A DNA stretch of 64,000 bases from Citrobacter werkmanii NBRC 105721 (GCA_000759755.1 BBMW01000010.1:62001-126000); one strand, 5' to 3'; shown: positions 11,403 to 20,428, numbered from the stretch's first letter. The notes: generated from the sequence alone by a model not told the origin. Numbers and translations are program-made.

Positions 11403-12791
11403 ATGGAACAGGTTGCTCCGGTAAACGACACATTACTCCTTACAGAATGGCAGGCGTTGTTACGTCAAACATCCCCTGAAGTTCATACGATCCTGACATC
11501 ATTAAGCGACGAAGAGATCCGCCATTTAGTGAGCGTTTTTTATGACTATATGCTCTCCCATGCGGAGAGCGCATTGTTCCTCAATACAGAACAGGTCAGC
11601 ACCCGCCTCAGCGGCAGTATGTTTGACTGGCTACGCAGCGTACTTGGTAGCGCGAACGAAGATCTCTCACAACTGCTGGCAAAACAGCGCAAAATTGGCG
11701 TGGTGCATGCCCGCATCGGGCTGCCTATCGATCTGGTTAATCGCGGCGCACGCAAGCTGAAAGATGAATTGTATCGGGTCCTGAAAAAGAAAGCGGAATA
11801 CTCGCCCGCCCTGCTGAGCGATGCCATCTGTTTCAGCAGTCTGGCAATGGATACCGCCCTGGAGGCCATGACCGTCTCCTATTCCCCCAGCTATCAAAAC
11901 TCACTGCATACCCAGGAACAGTATCGCCTGCAGACCATTTACGATGACGTTAACGTCGAACGCGAGCGGCAAATACGCTCATTTACCGACTGGGAAAATC
12001 AGTTTATCTATAACATCGCCACCGGAATGCCTTTCGGTGAGCTGGTCCTTTTGGCGAATTCTGATTTTGGTATGTGGTTCGCACACAAGGGAAAATACAT
12101 TCTGGGCAACAGCAATCTGCTGAAAGAAATGGAGTCGCTGATTGCGGAAATCGACAACCGCCTGACAACCACGCTGTCGCATCAGCATCAGGCGACAGAA
12201 CCTGAACGGATGAGCTTGTTGCAGGATGTACGCCAGCTCTCGGCAAAAATCCATTTCCTGCTCGCCTCAATGTTCGACGCGCTGGTGAAGCAGGAAAATG
12301 GTAAAGACTCATTGACTCAATTGCTTAACCGACGCTTTATCCCGACCATTATGCGCCGTGAGATCTCGCTGGCGTTACATACCCGGAAGCCCTTTACCCT
12401 GGCGATGCTGGATATCGACTACTTTAAGCAAATTAACGACAACTATGGGCATAACACCGGTGATATGACGCTCAAAAACGTCGCGGCGGTTATTTATGAT
12501 CATATTCGCAGCAGCGATTACGTTTTCCGCTACGGCGGTGAAGAATTTATGATTCTGCTTGTCGAGTCAGATCAGTCTCAGGCCAGTATTATCCTCGAAA
12601 CGCTACGCATGAAAATTGCCGAGATGCGTATGGCGGCCTCAGCAACAGAAGTGTTTTCTGTCACCGTCAGTATTGGCATCGCCGAATATGACTACCATCC
12701 TGACTACAAGCAGTTGGTTGATAAAGCCGATCGGGCACTGTACCTGGCGAAAAGTAATGGCCGTGACCGCGTAGAGATATTTCAGGAATAA
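11403..12791 (+). CDS. Globin-coupled diguanylate cyclase (DosC/DgcO-like)
   Basis: Predicted oxygen-sensing c-di-GMP synthase. Residues about 1-155 form a sensor globin, with VHARIGLP at 101-108 placing the proximal heme His at 102. A middle helical region follows, then a GGDEF domain with active-site GGEEF at 378-382 and an inhibitory RxxD site (RSSD, 369-372) exactly five residues before it. At 462 residues it is about the length of E. coli DosC (460). A TTG at 11352 would extend it by 17 codons without a ribosome site, so I prefer ATG 11403. Unlike E. coli dosC it is not followed by a dosP phosphodiesterase gene. Confidence 0.88.
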   Translation: MEQVAPVNDTLLLTEWQALLRQTSPEVHTILTSLSDEEIRHLVSVFYDYMLSHAESALFLNTEQVSTRLSGSMFDWLRSVLGSANEDLSQLLAKQRKIGVVHARIGLPIDLVNRGARKLKDELYRVLKKKAEYSPALLSDAICFSSLAMDTALEAMTVSYSPSYQNSLHTQEQYRLQTIYDDVNVERERQIRSFTDWENQFIYNIATGMPFGELVLLANSDFGMWFAHKGKYILGNSNLLKEMESLIAEIDNRLTTTLSHQHQATEPERMSLLQDVRQLSAKIHFLLASMFDALVKQENGKDSLTQLLNRRFIPTIMRREISLALHTRKPFTLAMLDIDYFKQINDNYGHNTGDMTLKNVAAVIYDHIRSSDYVFRYGGEEFMILLVESDQSQASIILETLRMKIAEMRMAASATEVFSVTVSIGIAEYDYHPDYKQLVDKADRALYLAKSNGRDRVEIFQE

Positions 12792-12810
12792 CCTATTTTC
12801 CCACGGAGAA

Positions 12811-12836
12811 ATAAATACCCCGTTAAGGGTATTTAT
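12811..12836. terminator. Hairpin after the diguanylate cyclase gene
   Basis: ATAAATACCC / GGGTATTTAT form a perfect 10-bp inverted repeat with a 6-base loop, 20 bases after the stop codon. The loop-proximal GC part and the T-rich right arm fit a terminator. Confidence 0.6.
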
Positions 12837-12856
12837 CTGACCTGCGATAAGTATCG

Positions 12857-12903
12857 GGCTGTTATTTTTATTCAGGCATATACGTGCCATAAAAATAACA
12901 GCC
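12857..12903. repeat. Perfect 15-bp inverted repeat upstream of yccM
   Basis: GGCTGTTATTTTTAT at 12857-12871 is exactly repeated in reverse complement at 12889-12903, around a 17-base spacer. It could be a second bidirectional terminator or a structure in the yccM leader. Confidence 0.6.
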
Positions 12904-12991
12904 GCTTAATAAGATGCAAATCAAATACACCAAATCTGAATAGCGCTAGCATATCCCGGTGATGACGCCTTCTGAATGCAGGAGGGGAAAT

Positions 12992-13015
12992 ATGAGGGAT
13001 AGTGTAAAACCATGA
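12992..13015 (+). CDS. Possible 7-codon leader peptide (MRDSVKP) coupled to yccM
   Basis: ATG 12992 has a near-perfect ribosome site, AGGAGGGG at 12980-12987, six bases after the AGGAGG core. Seven codons later its TGA overlaps the yccM start as ATGA. The yccM ATG itself has no ribosome site at normal distance, since the AGGAGG is 26 bases away. Translation of yccM is therefore probably coupled to this short frame. This is inference from the sequence; the peptide itself may have no role. Confidence 0.5.
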   Translation: MRDSVKP

Positions 13016-14106
13016 ACGGGAAAAAGAGAACACGCTGGCAGCGCCGCCCAGGCACGACCGGAGGCAAACTGCCGTGGAATGACTGGCGTAACGCCAGCAC
13101 CTGGCGAAAAGCCACCCAGTTTCTCCTGCTGGCCAGCAATATCTATATTGGCGTGACGTTTTATTATTGGGTCCGCTATTTTGAAACTGCCGGTACCAGC
13201 GTTTATATTCCAAGACCCGGCGGTATTGAGGGGTGGCTGCCGATCGCGGGTTTGATGAATATCCGCTACACGCTGGAGACCGGTTTTCTCCCGCCCATCC
13301 ATGCCGCCTCCATGCTGCTGTTAGTTGCGTTTATCCTGATTAGCTTGTTGTTAAAAAAAGCCTTCTGTTCGTGGCTATGCCCGGTTGGCACGCTTTCCGA
13401 ACTGCTTGGTACTCTGGGAAAAAAAGTATTGGGTCGCAATTTCACGCTGCCGCGCTGGCTGGACATCCCACTGCTCAGTCTGAAGTATCTGCTGTTGGGT
13501 TTCTTCCTGTATATCGCTCTGTCGATGCCCGCCCAGGGAATCCAGTACTTTCTGATGTCGGCCTACGGCATGATCATTGACGTGAAGATGCTCGATTTTT
13601 TTCGTCATATCGGCTCCGCCACGCTTATTTTCGTGGTAGTTATCAGCGTTCTGAGCCTGTTTATTCGCAATGCCTGGTGCCGTTATCTGTGCCCTTATGG
13701 CGCACTGCTTGGCCTGTTTTCACTGCTCTCGCCGTTTAAAATCCGGCGTAATCCGGACAGTTGCATTGACTGCGGGAAATGTGCGAAAAACTGCCCGTCT
13801 ACTATCCCGGTTGATCGACTGATTCAGGTGCGTACCGTGGAATGTACTGGCTGTATGACCTGCGTTGAATCCTGCCCGGTGGCCTCTACGCTGAGCTTTT
13901 CACTGCACACCCCTGTGGGGGAACAAGGAAACGGCAAATCGTTATGGCGGCAAACGGCATTGTCAGGCGTTGTCATGACTATCCTGGTGCTGGGTATCCT
14001 TTTTGCCACCATTGGCTATGCGGTTTATGCCAATGTCTGGGATACGCCGGTGCCCGATCACATGTATTTCCAGCTGATTCCGAAGGCTAAAATGATCGGC
14101 CATTAA
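13012..14106 (+). CDS. yccM: YccM-like membrane 4Fe-4S protein (NapH family)
   Basis: Inner-membrane electron-transfer protein of 364 residues, close to E. coli YccM. It has about five membrane helices and two CxxxCP motifs of the NapH/NosR type (CSWLCPVGTLSE and CRYLCPYGALLG). Two ferredoxin-type clusters follow, CIDCGKCAKNCPS and CTGCMTCVESCPV, and the C-terminal membrane segment is followed by a short periplasmic tail. It probably passes electrons between quinol and an unknown partner; no reductase gene is adjacent. Its start overlaps the stop of a 7-codon frame. Confidence 0.9.
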   Translation: MNGKKRTRWQRRPGTTGGKLPWNDWRNASTWRKATQFLLLASNIYIGVTFYYWVRYFETAGTSVYIPRPGGIEGWLPIAGLMNIRYTLETGFLPPIHAASMLLLVAFILISLLLKKAFCSWLCPVGTLSELLGTLGKKVLGRNFTLPRWLDIPLLSLKYLLLGFFLYIALSMPAQGIQYFLMSAYGMIIDVKMLDFFRHIGSATLIFVVVISVLSLFIRNAWCRYLCPYGALLGLFSLLSPFKIRRNPDSCIDCGKCAKNCPSTIPVDRLIQVRTVECTGCMTCVESCPVASTLSFSLHTPVGEQGNGKSLWRQTALSGVVMTILVLGILFATIGYAVYANVWDTPVPDHMYFQLIPKAKMIGH

Positions 14107-14114
14107 TTTTTAAT

Positions 14115-14140
14115 AACCCTGCCAATTCTGGCAGGGTTTC
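14115..14140 (+). terminator. Terminator of yccM
   Basis: AACCCTGCCA / TGGCAGGGTT stem, 4-base loop and a T-rich end, eight bases after the yccM stop. Confidence 0.85.
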
Positions 14141-14277
14141 CCGCCTGTTCCGCCATTTTAAGACTATTGAACTTGTGCCTTCGCGCCCCGGTTTATACAA
14201 CCTTAACTATCACCTGTGATCATTCATTTTTTATTATGTTATGGGCGACTGCATCCAATAATAAACGGGACAGCATT

Positions 14278-14787
14278 ATGACTAAAATAAAACTGGCACT
14301 GCTATTACCTCTGTTTCTGGCGGGTTGTACGATGAGCGACGGGGAATTAAGAAACGCTTACGCTCAGCATTATCAGCAACCCGCCGCCTATGTCGAGACT
14401 TATAAACAGAAGATAGCCAGCATGAATATTAATACCCTGGCCCAATATGCCGCCGCAGAAGATAAGAAAAAAATGCGTGGGCAACCGAGACTGAAAATCG
14501 ACGAATTCATTACCATTGAGAACGTGCAGGCGAAAGGAAATCGGGTGGTCTACGATTACTCGCTGTCAGAGAAATGGCTGGCGCTGTCTGCGGACAAACA
14601 GCGCGAGAAGCAGATCAATATGAATAAGGATCTGATCTACCGTACCTGCTCGTTGGAAACGGTACGTCTGGCGCAGGCGAAAGGGCTGGAAGAAGAGCAT
14701 AACTATTACAGCCAGTACCCAGACAAAGTCGCCTTCACTCTGAGAACCAGCGCGCAGATTTGTATGCAAAACGGTTTTACGCAATAG
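14278..14787 (+). CDS. Putative lipoprotein of unknown function
   Basis: A 169-residue protein with a clear lipoprotein signal, MTKIKLALLLPLFLAGCTMS, lipidated at Cys17; Ser at +3 after Met suggests outer-membrane sorting. The mature part is charged and helical, with two further cysteines (YRTCSLET and AQICMQNGF) that could form a disulfide. The frame is open 37 codons upstream, but only ATG 14278 gives a signal. I do not recognise a family, and it stands alone between yccM and foxA. Confidence 0.75.
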   Translation: MTKIKLALLLPLFLAGCTMSDGELRNAYAQHYQQPAAYVETYKQKIASMNINTLAQYAAAEDKKKMRGQPRLKIDEFITIENVQAKGNRVVYDYSLSEKWLALSADKQREKQINMNKDLIYRTCSLETVRLAQAKGLEEEHNYYSQYPDKVAFTLRTSAQICMQNGFTQ

Positions 14788-14797
14788 CCGCAATCCA

Positions 14798-14878
14798 CTA
14801 TGCCTGATGCGCTTATCAGGCATACAATTTGCACTCTGTTGTAGGCCGGATAAGGCGTCAACGCCGCATCCGGCTAAA
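14798..14878. repeat. REP/BIME element
   Basis: TGCCTGATGCGCTTATCAGGCATACA followed by GTAGGCCGGATAAGGCG...CGCCGCATCCGGC: two opposed REP units between convergent genes (lipoprotein gene and foxA). Confidence 0.85.
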
Positions 14879-14881
14879 GCA

Positions 14882-16972
14882 TCAGAATTTCCAGGATACG
14901 CTGCCGACAATGCTGCGCTCAGCGCCGAAGTAGCAGTATGAGAGCGAATTACAGGCCGCAACGTAGCGTTTATCGGTCAGGTTGTTGACGTTCAACTGGG
15001 CACTCAGTCCTTTAATACCGATATTCGTTAAATCGTAGCCAATTGCCATATCCACCAACGTATAGGATGGCAGGGTATGCGTATTCAGACGATCGCTGGT
15101 GATCCCATTGACATATCGCACGCCCGAGCCGAGCGTCAGACCATCCAGCAGGCCGCTTTTCACATCGTAGCTCAACCAGGTGCTGGCCTGATTCCGTGGT
15201 GCATACACGGCACGCTTGCCCTGCTCCTCCGGACTGCTTTTCTTGTAGCGGATGTCGGTGTAGGTATATGCCGCCTGCAGACGGAAGCTGTCCGTCAGTT
15301 GACTAACCGCCTCCAGCTCCACCCCTTCAGATTCAATTTCCCCAATCGAGCGGTACGGATCGGTCGGCTCTTCTTTGGTGGCGATATTGGTTTGATTAAT
15401 GCGGAACACCGACGCGCTGAACTGACTGTTAAGTCCTTCCGGCTCATATTTCAGCCCCGCTTCCCACTGCTTGCCTTTCATCGGATCCAGCAGATTGCCG
15501 TTCTCATCGGCAAAGCTGGTTGGCGTAAAGGCGGTGGAATAGCTCACGTACGGCGCAAAGCCATTATCGAACAAGTAGAGCAATGCGGCGCGAGTACTAA
15601 AGTTGTTTTTATCCAGATCGCTGCGGGTATCGTTGATCTTATCAATATTAGACACGCTGACCTGATCGTAGCGACCGCCGAGCGTAATACGCCAACGATC
15701 CCATGACATCTGATCCTGCAAATAGTAGCCCGTCTGGCGCAGCTTGTGCTTCTCACGCGCATACATGTCGATATAATCCGGCTTCGCGCCATACACCGGG
15801 TTAAAAGCGTCGATCGGCGGGAATGCGCCGTAGTAGCCGGTGGTATTGTTGCTGCGATCCTGATAATCAATGCCCACCAGCAGACGATGGTTGACCTGCC
15901 AGGTATCAAAGCTGCCGTCGAGCTGGTTATCCAGCGTAATCGCCGACATTTTTTCATCAGAGCCGGAATAGCCGCGATTAAGCTCGGTTTCGTTCAACCA
16001 GCCCGCCGCATACACCTGGTTCAGTTCAACGTCGGTATGCAGATAGCGCAGCTTTTGCCGCACCGACCAGCCGCTATCAAACATGTGCTCAATATTGTAG
16101 CCCACCATGTTTTCACGGCGATCGTATTTGTCGTAATCATCCTCACCTTCGTAAAAGGTGTTGGAGATCTTTTGCCCGTAATGCGGAACAACGGTGCCGT
16201 CATAAGGCAGACCGGAGTGGCTACCGCCTTCCGGGTCGCGATGCAGATAGGCCATCAGATCCAGACGCGTCTGGTCGGTGATCCGCCAGGTCAGACTGGG
16301 CATCAGCGCGTAACGCTCTTCTTTCAATGGGCCAAACTGTGAGTCCGCGTAACGCGTCATCCCGCTCAGACGCGCCGCCACACGATCGTTATCATCCAGT
16401 GCCCCGGTGACGTCAAACGCCGCCCCGCGCTGGTTATTGTTGCCGGCAAACAGCTTCACTTCTCCACCCGCGTCAAATGACGGCTTGCGCGACGTCAACG
16501 CGACGATCCCCCCCGGAGAAGAACGCCCGTACAGCACGGAAGCCGGGCCGCGCACCACTTCGATATCTTCAAGGAACCACGGATCGACCACCAGCGAGCT
16601 ATGTGAGTTGGTGTCGCCCATCATCTTCAGACCATCGAGATAGACGTTGTCCAGGCTGCCATCGGAGAAGCCGCGCAGCACAATGTAGTCAAAGCGGTTG
16701 GAGGCGCCAATCTGGTTGCTGTATACCCCCGGCGTATAGCTAACGGCCTGACGCACGCTGGTTGCACCCTGCTCTTCAAACTGTTCGCGGGTAATGATGG
16801 ATACCGATTGCGGGGTTTCAATATCCGGCGTGGCAAGCTTAGTAGCCCCGCTCTGCATTTGCGAGGTGACAACGACCGTATCGTTTTTTGTTGTTTCCTG
16901 CGCCAGCAGAGGAAAAGCCACGCTGCCGGTCACCCATCCTACCAGCAGCGCTAACCGAGTCTTCGCGAACAT
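14882..16972 (-). CDS. foxA: Ferrioxamine siderophore receptor FoxA
   Basis: TonB-dependent outer-membrane receptor, 696 residues from MFAKTRLALL. ATG 16972 follows GGAG by six bases; an in-frame start six codons up has none. Signal peptide ends near LLAQE, the TonB box is NDTVVVTSQ, the plug domain runs to about residue 160 (SVSIITREQFEEQG, VRGPASVLYGRSSPGGIV), and a 22-strand barrel ends with Phe (SVSWKF). The assignment to FoxA rests on similarity and on its place beside yahN-yahO-prpR as in Salmonella. The ligand would be ferrioxamine-type xenosiderophores. A Fur-like box is upstream, and the AraC-type gene before it is a likely activator. Confidence 0.88.
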   Translation of the reverse strand: MFAKTRLALLVGWVTGSVAFPLLAQETTKNDTVVVTSQMQSGATKLATPDIETPQSVSIITREQFEEQGATSVRQAVSYTPGVYSNQIGASNRFDYIVLRGFSDGSLDNVYLDGLKMMGDTNSHSSLVVDPWFLEDIEVVRGPASVLYGRSSPGGIVALTSRKPSFDAGGEVKLFAGNNNQRGAAFDVTGALDDNDRVAARLSGMTRYADSQFGPLKEERYALMPSLTWRITDQTRLDLMAYLHRDPEGGSHSGLPYDGTVVPHYGQKISNTFYEGEDDYDKYDRRENMVGYNIEHMFDSGWSVRQKLRYLHTDVELNQVYAAGWLNETELNRGYSGSDEKMSAITLDNQLDGSFDTWQVNHRLLVGIDYQDRSNNTTGYYGAFPPIDAFNPVYGAKPDYIDMYAREKHKLRQTGYYLQDQMSWDRWRITLGGRYDQVSVSNIDKINDTRSDLDKNNFSTRAALLYLFDNGFAPYVSYSTAFTPTSFADENGNLLDPMKGKQWEAGLKYEPEGLNSQFSASVFRINQTNIATKEEPTDPYRSIGEIESEGVELEAVSQLTDSFRLQAAYTYTDIRYKKSSPEEQGKRAVYAPRNQASTWLSYDVKSGLLDGLTLGSGVRYVNGITSDRLNTHTLPSYTLVDMAIGYDLTNIGIKGLSAQLNVNNLTDKRYVAACNSLSYCYFGAERSIVGSVSWKF

Positions 16973-16998
16973 GAGTATCTCCAAAGGCATTTCTAATT

Positions 16999-17017
16999 GT
17001 AAGTGAGAATTATTACC
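16999..17017 (-). promoter_or_regulatory. Fur-box-like site upstream of foxA
   Basis: The 19-mer here agrees with the consensus GATAATGATAATCATTATC at 13 of 19 positions, with the central TGAGAATTATT core. It lies 27 bases upstream of the foxA start. Iron repression of a siderophore receptor is expected. Confidence 0.65.
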
Positions 17018-17111
17018 TTTTTGCTGACGGAGATAGCTATGCCGGATGCCAGATTACCTATGCGCAGTGCCAAATTGTCTGCCAGCAACGTGCGCAAAAC
17101 GCAAAAATGGA

Positions 17112-18092
17112 TTAGCAAAGCTTGAGCATATCGCCTGGCGAAAAACCGTAACGACGACGAAAGGCGGTAGAGAAGTTGGTGGCGTGCTGGTATCCCGACA
17201 TCCAGGCTGCCTGCTGTACGCTGTATCCTTCCAGTAAATAACCGCGAGCGCGTTCCAGGCGGCAATCGCGCAAGTAATCAAAGACCGAACAGCCATAGGC
17301 TGCGCGAAACTTGCTACGCAGACTACTGGGACTCATTGCCGCGCGTTGCGCCAGTTCATTGAGCGTGTGGTCATTCTCAGGATTCTGTTCCAACAGGCGA
17401 CGAACGACTTCCAGCCGCTGCTGTTCACCGCTGGCGGCGAGGCGTTTGCCGCTCTCGACCTGGCACACGCTGAGGCCATGGCCGAACAGTTGCAATATCA
17501 GCCCTTCCAGCATCAACTGGCGAGATACATTGCTGAGCGTGATCTGCTGCGCATACTCCAGGCCACTGAGTAAAAATCCCGGCACCTGCCAGATAAGCGT
17601 CGGCGTCTGGCATCTTTCCCACTCACGCATCAACGATTCGAGCAGCCCCGTGCGCCACGCGCCGTCGGGATACAGACCGAGAGATAAGGTTCGCAGTTTG
17701 CAGTCGGCATGATGGCGGGCGCGCATCGTCTGGTGCTCGCTCAGGCGTGAGCTAAACGCCATTCCGGAACGCACCACGTGTTCCTGACCGTTAAGCGAGA
17801 GGACCACGCAGCCTTCCAGTACCACCAACATATACAGGGGACTGCTGTGGCGGGAGGTGGTTTCGTAGGGTTGCAATACCTGTACATCAGAGTGCGTCAC
17901 GCACATCCCGCAGGGGAGCGTCATCTCCTCAATTTCACCTTGCAGCACAGGGCTAGCAGACGGCAAGTCCGGCTTTTGTGCCAGTTGGGGAAAGCGATAG
18001 TCGATCCCGTAACGTTCACCAAAATCCATAAACTCGCTGACGGAAAAAGTACGGGCTACGCGTCTGGACGCATTCAGAGTGGTGTTGTTCAT
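17112..18092 (-). CDS. AraC-family regulator, PchR-like, probable activator of foxA
   Basis: A 326-residue transcription factor. The N-terminal two thirds is a ligand-binding part of the kind found in siderophore-responsive AraC regulators such as PchR and YbtA. The C-terminal 100 residues hold two helix-turn-helix units: TLNELAQRAAMSPSSLRSKFRAAYG and SVQQAAWMSGYQHATNFSTAFRRRYGFSP. It ends 139 bases before foxA on the same strand and has a Fur box upstream, so it probably activates foxA when the ferric siderophore is present. The target is inferred from position. Confidence 0.85.
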   Translation of the reverse strand: MNNTTLNASRRVARTFSVSEFMDFGERYGIDYRFPQLAQKPDLPSASPVLQGEIEEMTLPCGMCVTHSDVQVLQPYETTSRHSSPLYMLVVLEGCVVLSLNGQEHVVRSGMAFSSRLSEHQTMRARHHADCKLRTLSLGLYPDGAWRTGLLESLMREWERCQTPTLIWQVPGFLLSGLEYAQQITLSNVSRQLMLEGLILQLFGHGLSVCQVESGKRLAASGEQQRLEVVRRLLEQNPENDHTLNELAQRAAMSPSSLRSKFRAAYGCSVFDYLRDCRLERARGYLLEGYSVQQAAWMSGYQHATNFSTAFRRRYGFSPGDMLKLC

Positions 18093-18170
18093 GCTGTCTT
18101 CTGCACAGAAAATGGGATTAACAGTTTATGGCCAGGAGCAACATTACCATTCCCTGCGCAACACAACAAT

Positions 18171-18189
18171 AATAATGAGAATTATTATC
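18171..18189 (-). promoter_or_regulatory. Fur box upstream of the AraC-type regulator
   Basis: AATAATGAGAATTATTATC matches the Fur consensus well over its inner inverted repeat and lies about 80 bases upstream of the regulator gene. Confidence 0.75.
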
Positions 18190-18220
18190 AATATGATTAA
18201 GGCGCTTTTCCTGACAGCCA

Positions 18221-18259
18221 GCCATCTCATCAGACTGAATTTACAGCTGATGAGATGGC
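18221..18259. terminator. Hairpin after the chemoreceptor gene
   Basis: GCCATCTCATCAG / CTGATGAGATGGC, a perfect 13-bp stem with a 13-base loop just past the MCP stop. No clear T tract follows on the minus strand, so termination is likely but not certain. Confidence 0.5.
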
Positions 18260-18264
18260 ATGTT

Positions 18265-19848
18265 CTACTGCTTGTCCTGCGTACCCTCCTGCGGCTTTTC
18301 ATCAACCTGAAACACAGCCACGGCCTGGGAAAGCATTGCCGACTGCTCTTCCACACTGCCTGTCGTGGCGGCGATTTCCTCAACCAGAGACGCATTTTGT
18401 TGAGTGACTTGCTCCATTTGCGTGACAGCAACGCGGATCTGCTCGATGCCGCTACTCTGTTCCCCCGATGCGCCGGATATATCTTCCATGAGTATATTGA
18501 TATTGCGTATTGCCTTAGCAATGTCCGCCATCATAGCCCCACTGCTTTCAGCTATCTCCACCCCTTCCTTGACGCTGATTGCCGCTTTGGCAACCAGTTC
18601 GCTAATTTCTTTCGCTGAGGAGGCGCTACGTTGGGCAAGGGTTCTGACTTCACTCGCCACAACGGCAAATCCACGCCCGGATTCGCCAGCGCGCGCTGCT
18701 TCTACCGCGGCGTTTAAAGCGAGAATGTTAGTCTGGAAAGCAATACTATCAATCACATGGGAGATTTCATTCACGCTTTGCGCGTTGCGGCTGATCAGGT
18801 GAATTTTCTCAACCATGTCGCTCATTAAGCGCTCGCCACGCAATGCCATTTCCGTGCTTTCACTCGTCATGGCAGAAGCCTGATGTGATTTATCGGTGTT
18901 ATTTTTGGTTGTTACGGAAATCTGTTCCATACTGGCCGCCGTTTCAACCACTGCCGCAGCCTGTTGCTCCGTTCGGGTTGATAAGTCTGAATTACCCGAA
19001 GCAATTTCCTGCATTCCGATATTAATAGACTCAACGCCATCGCGAATTGTACTGACAGTCTCCCGCAGGCCGTTTTGCATGTGTTGTAAATTTAAACACA
19101 GTAAGCCAATTTCATTGTTACCCGGCACCTTAACGGGATGACTCAGATCGCCTTTACCAATCCGTGAAAAATGCTCAGACACGATATTTAATGGCCGAAT
19201 GATTGTTCGGTTTATCCAGATATTGCAGAGAATAAAGATAAGAACCGTAACGGCCAGCAGCAAGGATATTTTAAGTATTGAGGCATTAAACTGAACGTGT
19301 GTCTGCTCTACGATATTTTTACCGACCAACATGGTTGATTTGTAGTAGTTCTCGATCTCCTTATCAAAATTTTTTCGCAAAGCCAGCAACTCAGTGTTGG
19401 CGTTTGCTTGTGTACCGACAAGACTACCGTTAGAAATAGCCTCATTTAATTTATCAACATACTTTTGTTCAGCATTCATTTGTTGCTCAAAAGCAGTTCT
19501 GACGATTTTACCAATCTGGGGATCATCCGCCGTCAGTCCAGGTATATCCCAAAAAATAGCGAACTGCTTTCTGGCATAAGCGATCTCATCCTGCACCTGT
19601 CGCAATGTCTGTTGGGTAGCAGCCATATCTTGCAATTGAATATTATCAAGAACGCTTCTTACTTTATAAACAGCCCCAACGACGTTATGCAGCGAATCCT
19701 GTTCCTTTACTATATTATGCAGTAGAAGAGTACTTTTTTGATTTCCTTTGAGATCGACCAACTCAAACCCATTAGAAAGGAACTGCATAAACGTAAATAC
19801 CAAAAGCAATAATAACAGACTGGTTTTAACCCTCATATTCTTTAACAT
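18265..19848 (-). CDS. Methyl-accepting chemotaxis protein, Tar/Tsr type
   Basis: Transmembrane chemoreceptor of 527 residues. It has TM1 near residues 7-27, a periplasmic helical sensing domain of about 160 residues, TM2 near 190-212, a HAMP domain, and a cytoplasmic signalling coiled coil. The hairpin tip contains the highly conserved sequence from [12 protein letters not shown] to [10 protein letters not shown]. Methylation-type Glu/Gln pairs are visible in the flanking helices. The C-terminus ends in GTQDKQ and lacks the NWETF pentapeptide that tethers CheR and CheB in Tar and Tsr. The ligand is unknown. A FliA-like promoter lies upstream. Confidence 0.93.
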   Translation of the reverse strand: MLKNMRVKTSLLLLLLVFTFMQFLSNGFELVDLKGNQKSTLLLHNIVKEQDSLHNVVGAVYKVRSVLDNIQLQDMAATQQTLRQVQDEIAYARKQFAIFWDIPGLTADDPQIGKIVRTAFEQQMNAEQKYVDKLNEAISNGSLVGTQANANTELLALRKNFDKEIENYYKSTMLVGKNIVEQTHVQFNASILKISLLLAVTVLIFILCNIWINRTIIRPLNIVSEHFSRIGKGDLSHPVKVPGNNEIGLLCLNLQHMQNGLRETVSTIRDGVESINIGMQEIASGNSDLSTRTEQQAAAVVETAASMEQISVTTKNNTDKSHQASAMTSESTEMALRGERLMSDMVEKIHLISRNAQSVNEISHVIDSIAFQTNILALNAAVEAARAGESGRGFAVVASEVRTLAQRSASSAKEISELVAKAAISVKEGVEIAESSGAMMADIAKAIRNINILMEDISGASGEQSSGIEQIRVAVTQMEQVTQQNASLVEEIAATTGSVEEQSAMLSQAVAVFQVDEKPQEGTQDKQ

Positions 19849-19893
19849 TTAAACATCTCCATAACAATTAGACAATCATCTCTGACTAAATTG

Positions 19894-19920
19894 TTATCGA
19901 CACGCCACGTAATACCTTAA
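19894..19920 (-). promoter_or_regulatory. Probable FliA (sigma-28) promoter of the chemoreceptor
   Basis: On the minus strand TTAAGGTA, an 11-base spacer and GTCGATAA match the flagellar consensus TAAAGTTT-N11-GCCGATAA at 5 of 8 and 7 of 8 positions. It is about 45 bases upstream of the MCP start, which fits class-3 flagellar control. Confidence 0.7.
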
Positions 19921-20164
19921 CCTAAAAATGGTTAATTATGAGAAAGTTTCCCGGCTCAACATAGCATAATAAATTACGTACACCGTCGTACACATGGCGG
20001 CAAATCGCCGTTTTATTACCGGGAACAATCACACTATAAAAAAACCAACATTAATATTATTTATGGATGAAAAAAAACAGCTATATTAAACATCATGCGC
20101 CACTGAGAATGGGCACGATAGCCGTATCTGACCGGCATAAAACGAACAAAGCAGCAGCCAAACG
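19921..20164. other. A+T-rich spacer
   Basis: Beyond the MCP promoter I see only a short hairpin near 20000 (GGCG...CGCC followed by TTTTATT) and no gene. Confidence 0.4.
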
Positions 20165-20413
20165 TCAGAGAATATAGACGGTAACTTTTTCCTGAAGATC
20201 TGCCGGCACCCTTACCCATGACATTGAATCAACTGCAATTGTCGCCATTTCATTTTCTAACCGAAGTAGCGGCGTGCTGTCATCTGGCGCAGAAGAACTT
20301 TCGCCAATCTCGAGAATACCCCGAAAAGTTATAGATAAATTGTCAGCAGCATCAGACAACCTAATCCATTCGGTCGCGATCTCTAAATTTTGCTTTAACA
20401 ATGCTCTGTTCAT
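20165..20413 (-). CDS. Small hypothetical protein
   Basis: An 82-residue frame starting MNRALLKQNLEIATEWIRLS and ending in DLQEKVTVYIL. It has no signal peptide or membrane segment. It begins 15 bases after the stop of the 209-residue gene upstream, same strand, so the two are probably one operon. I do not recognise a family. The predicted make-up, an N-terminal helix followed by beta strands, is plausible for a real small protein. Confidence 0.55.
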   Translation of the reverse strand: MNRALLKQNLEIATEWIRLSDAADNLSITFRGILEIGESSSAPDDSTPLLRLENEMATIAVDSMSWVRVPADLQEKVTVYIL

Positions 20414-20428
20414 AACTTGTGCTAATCA

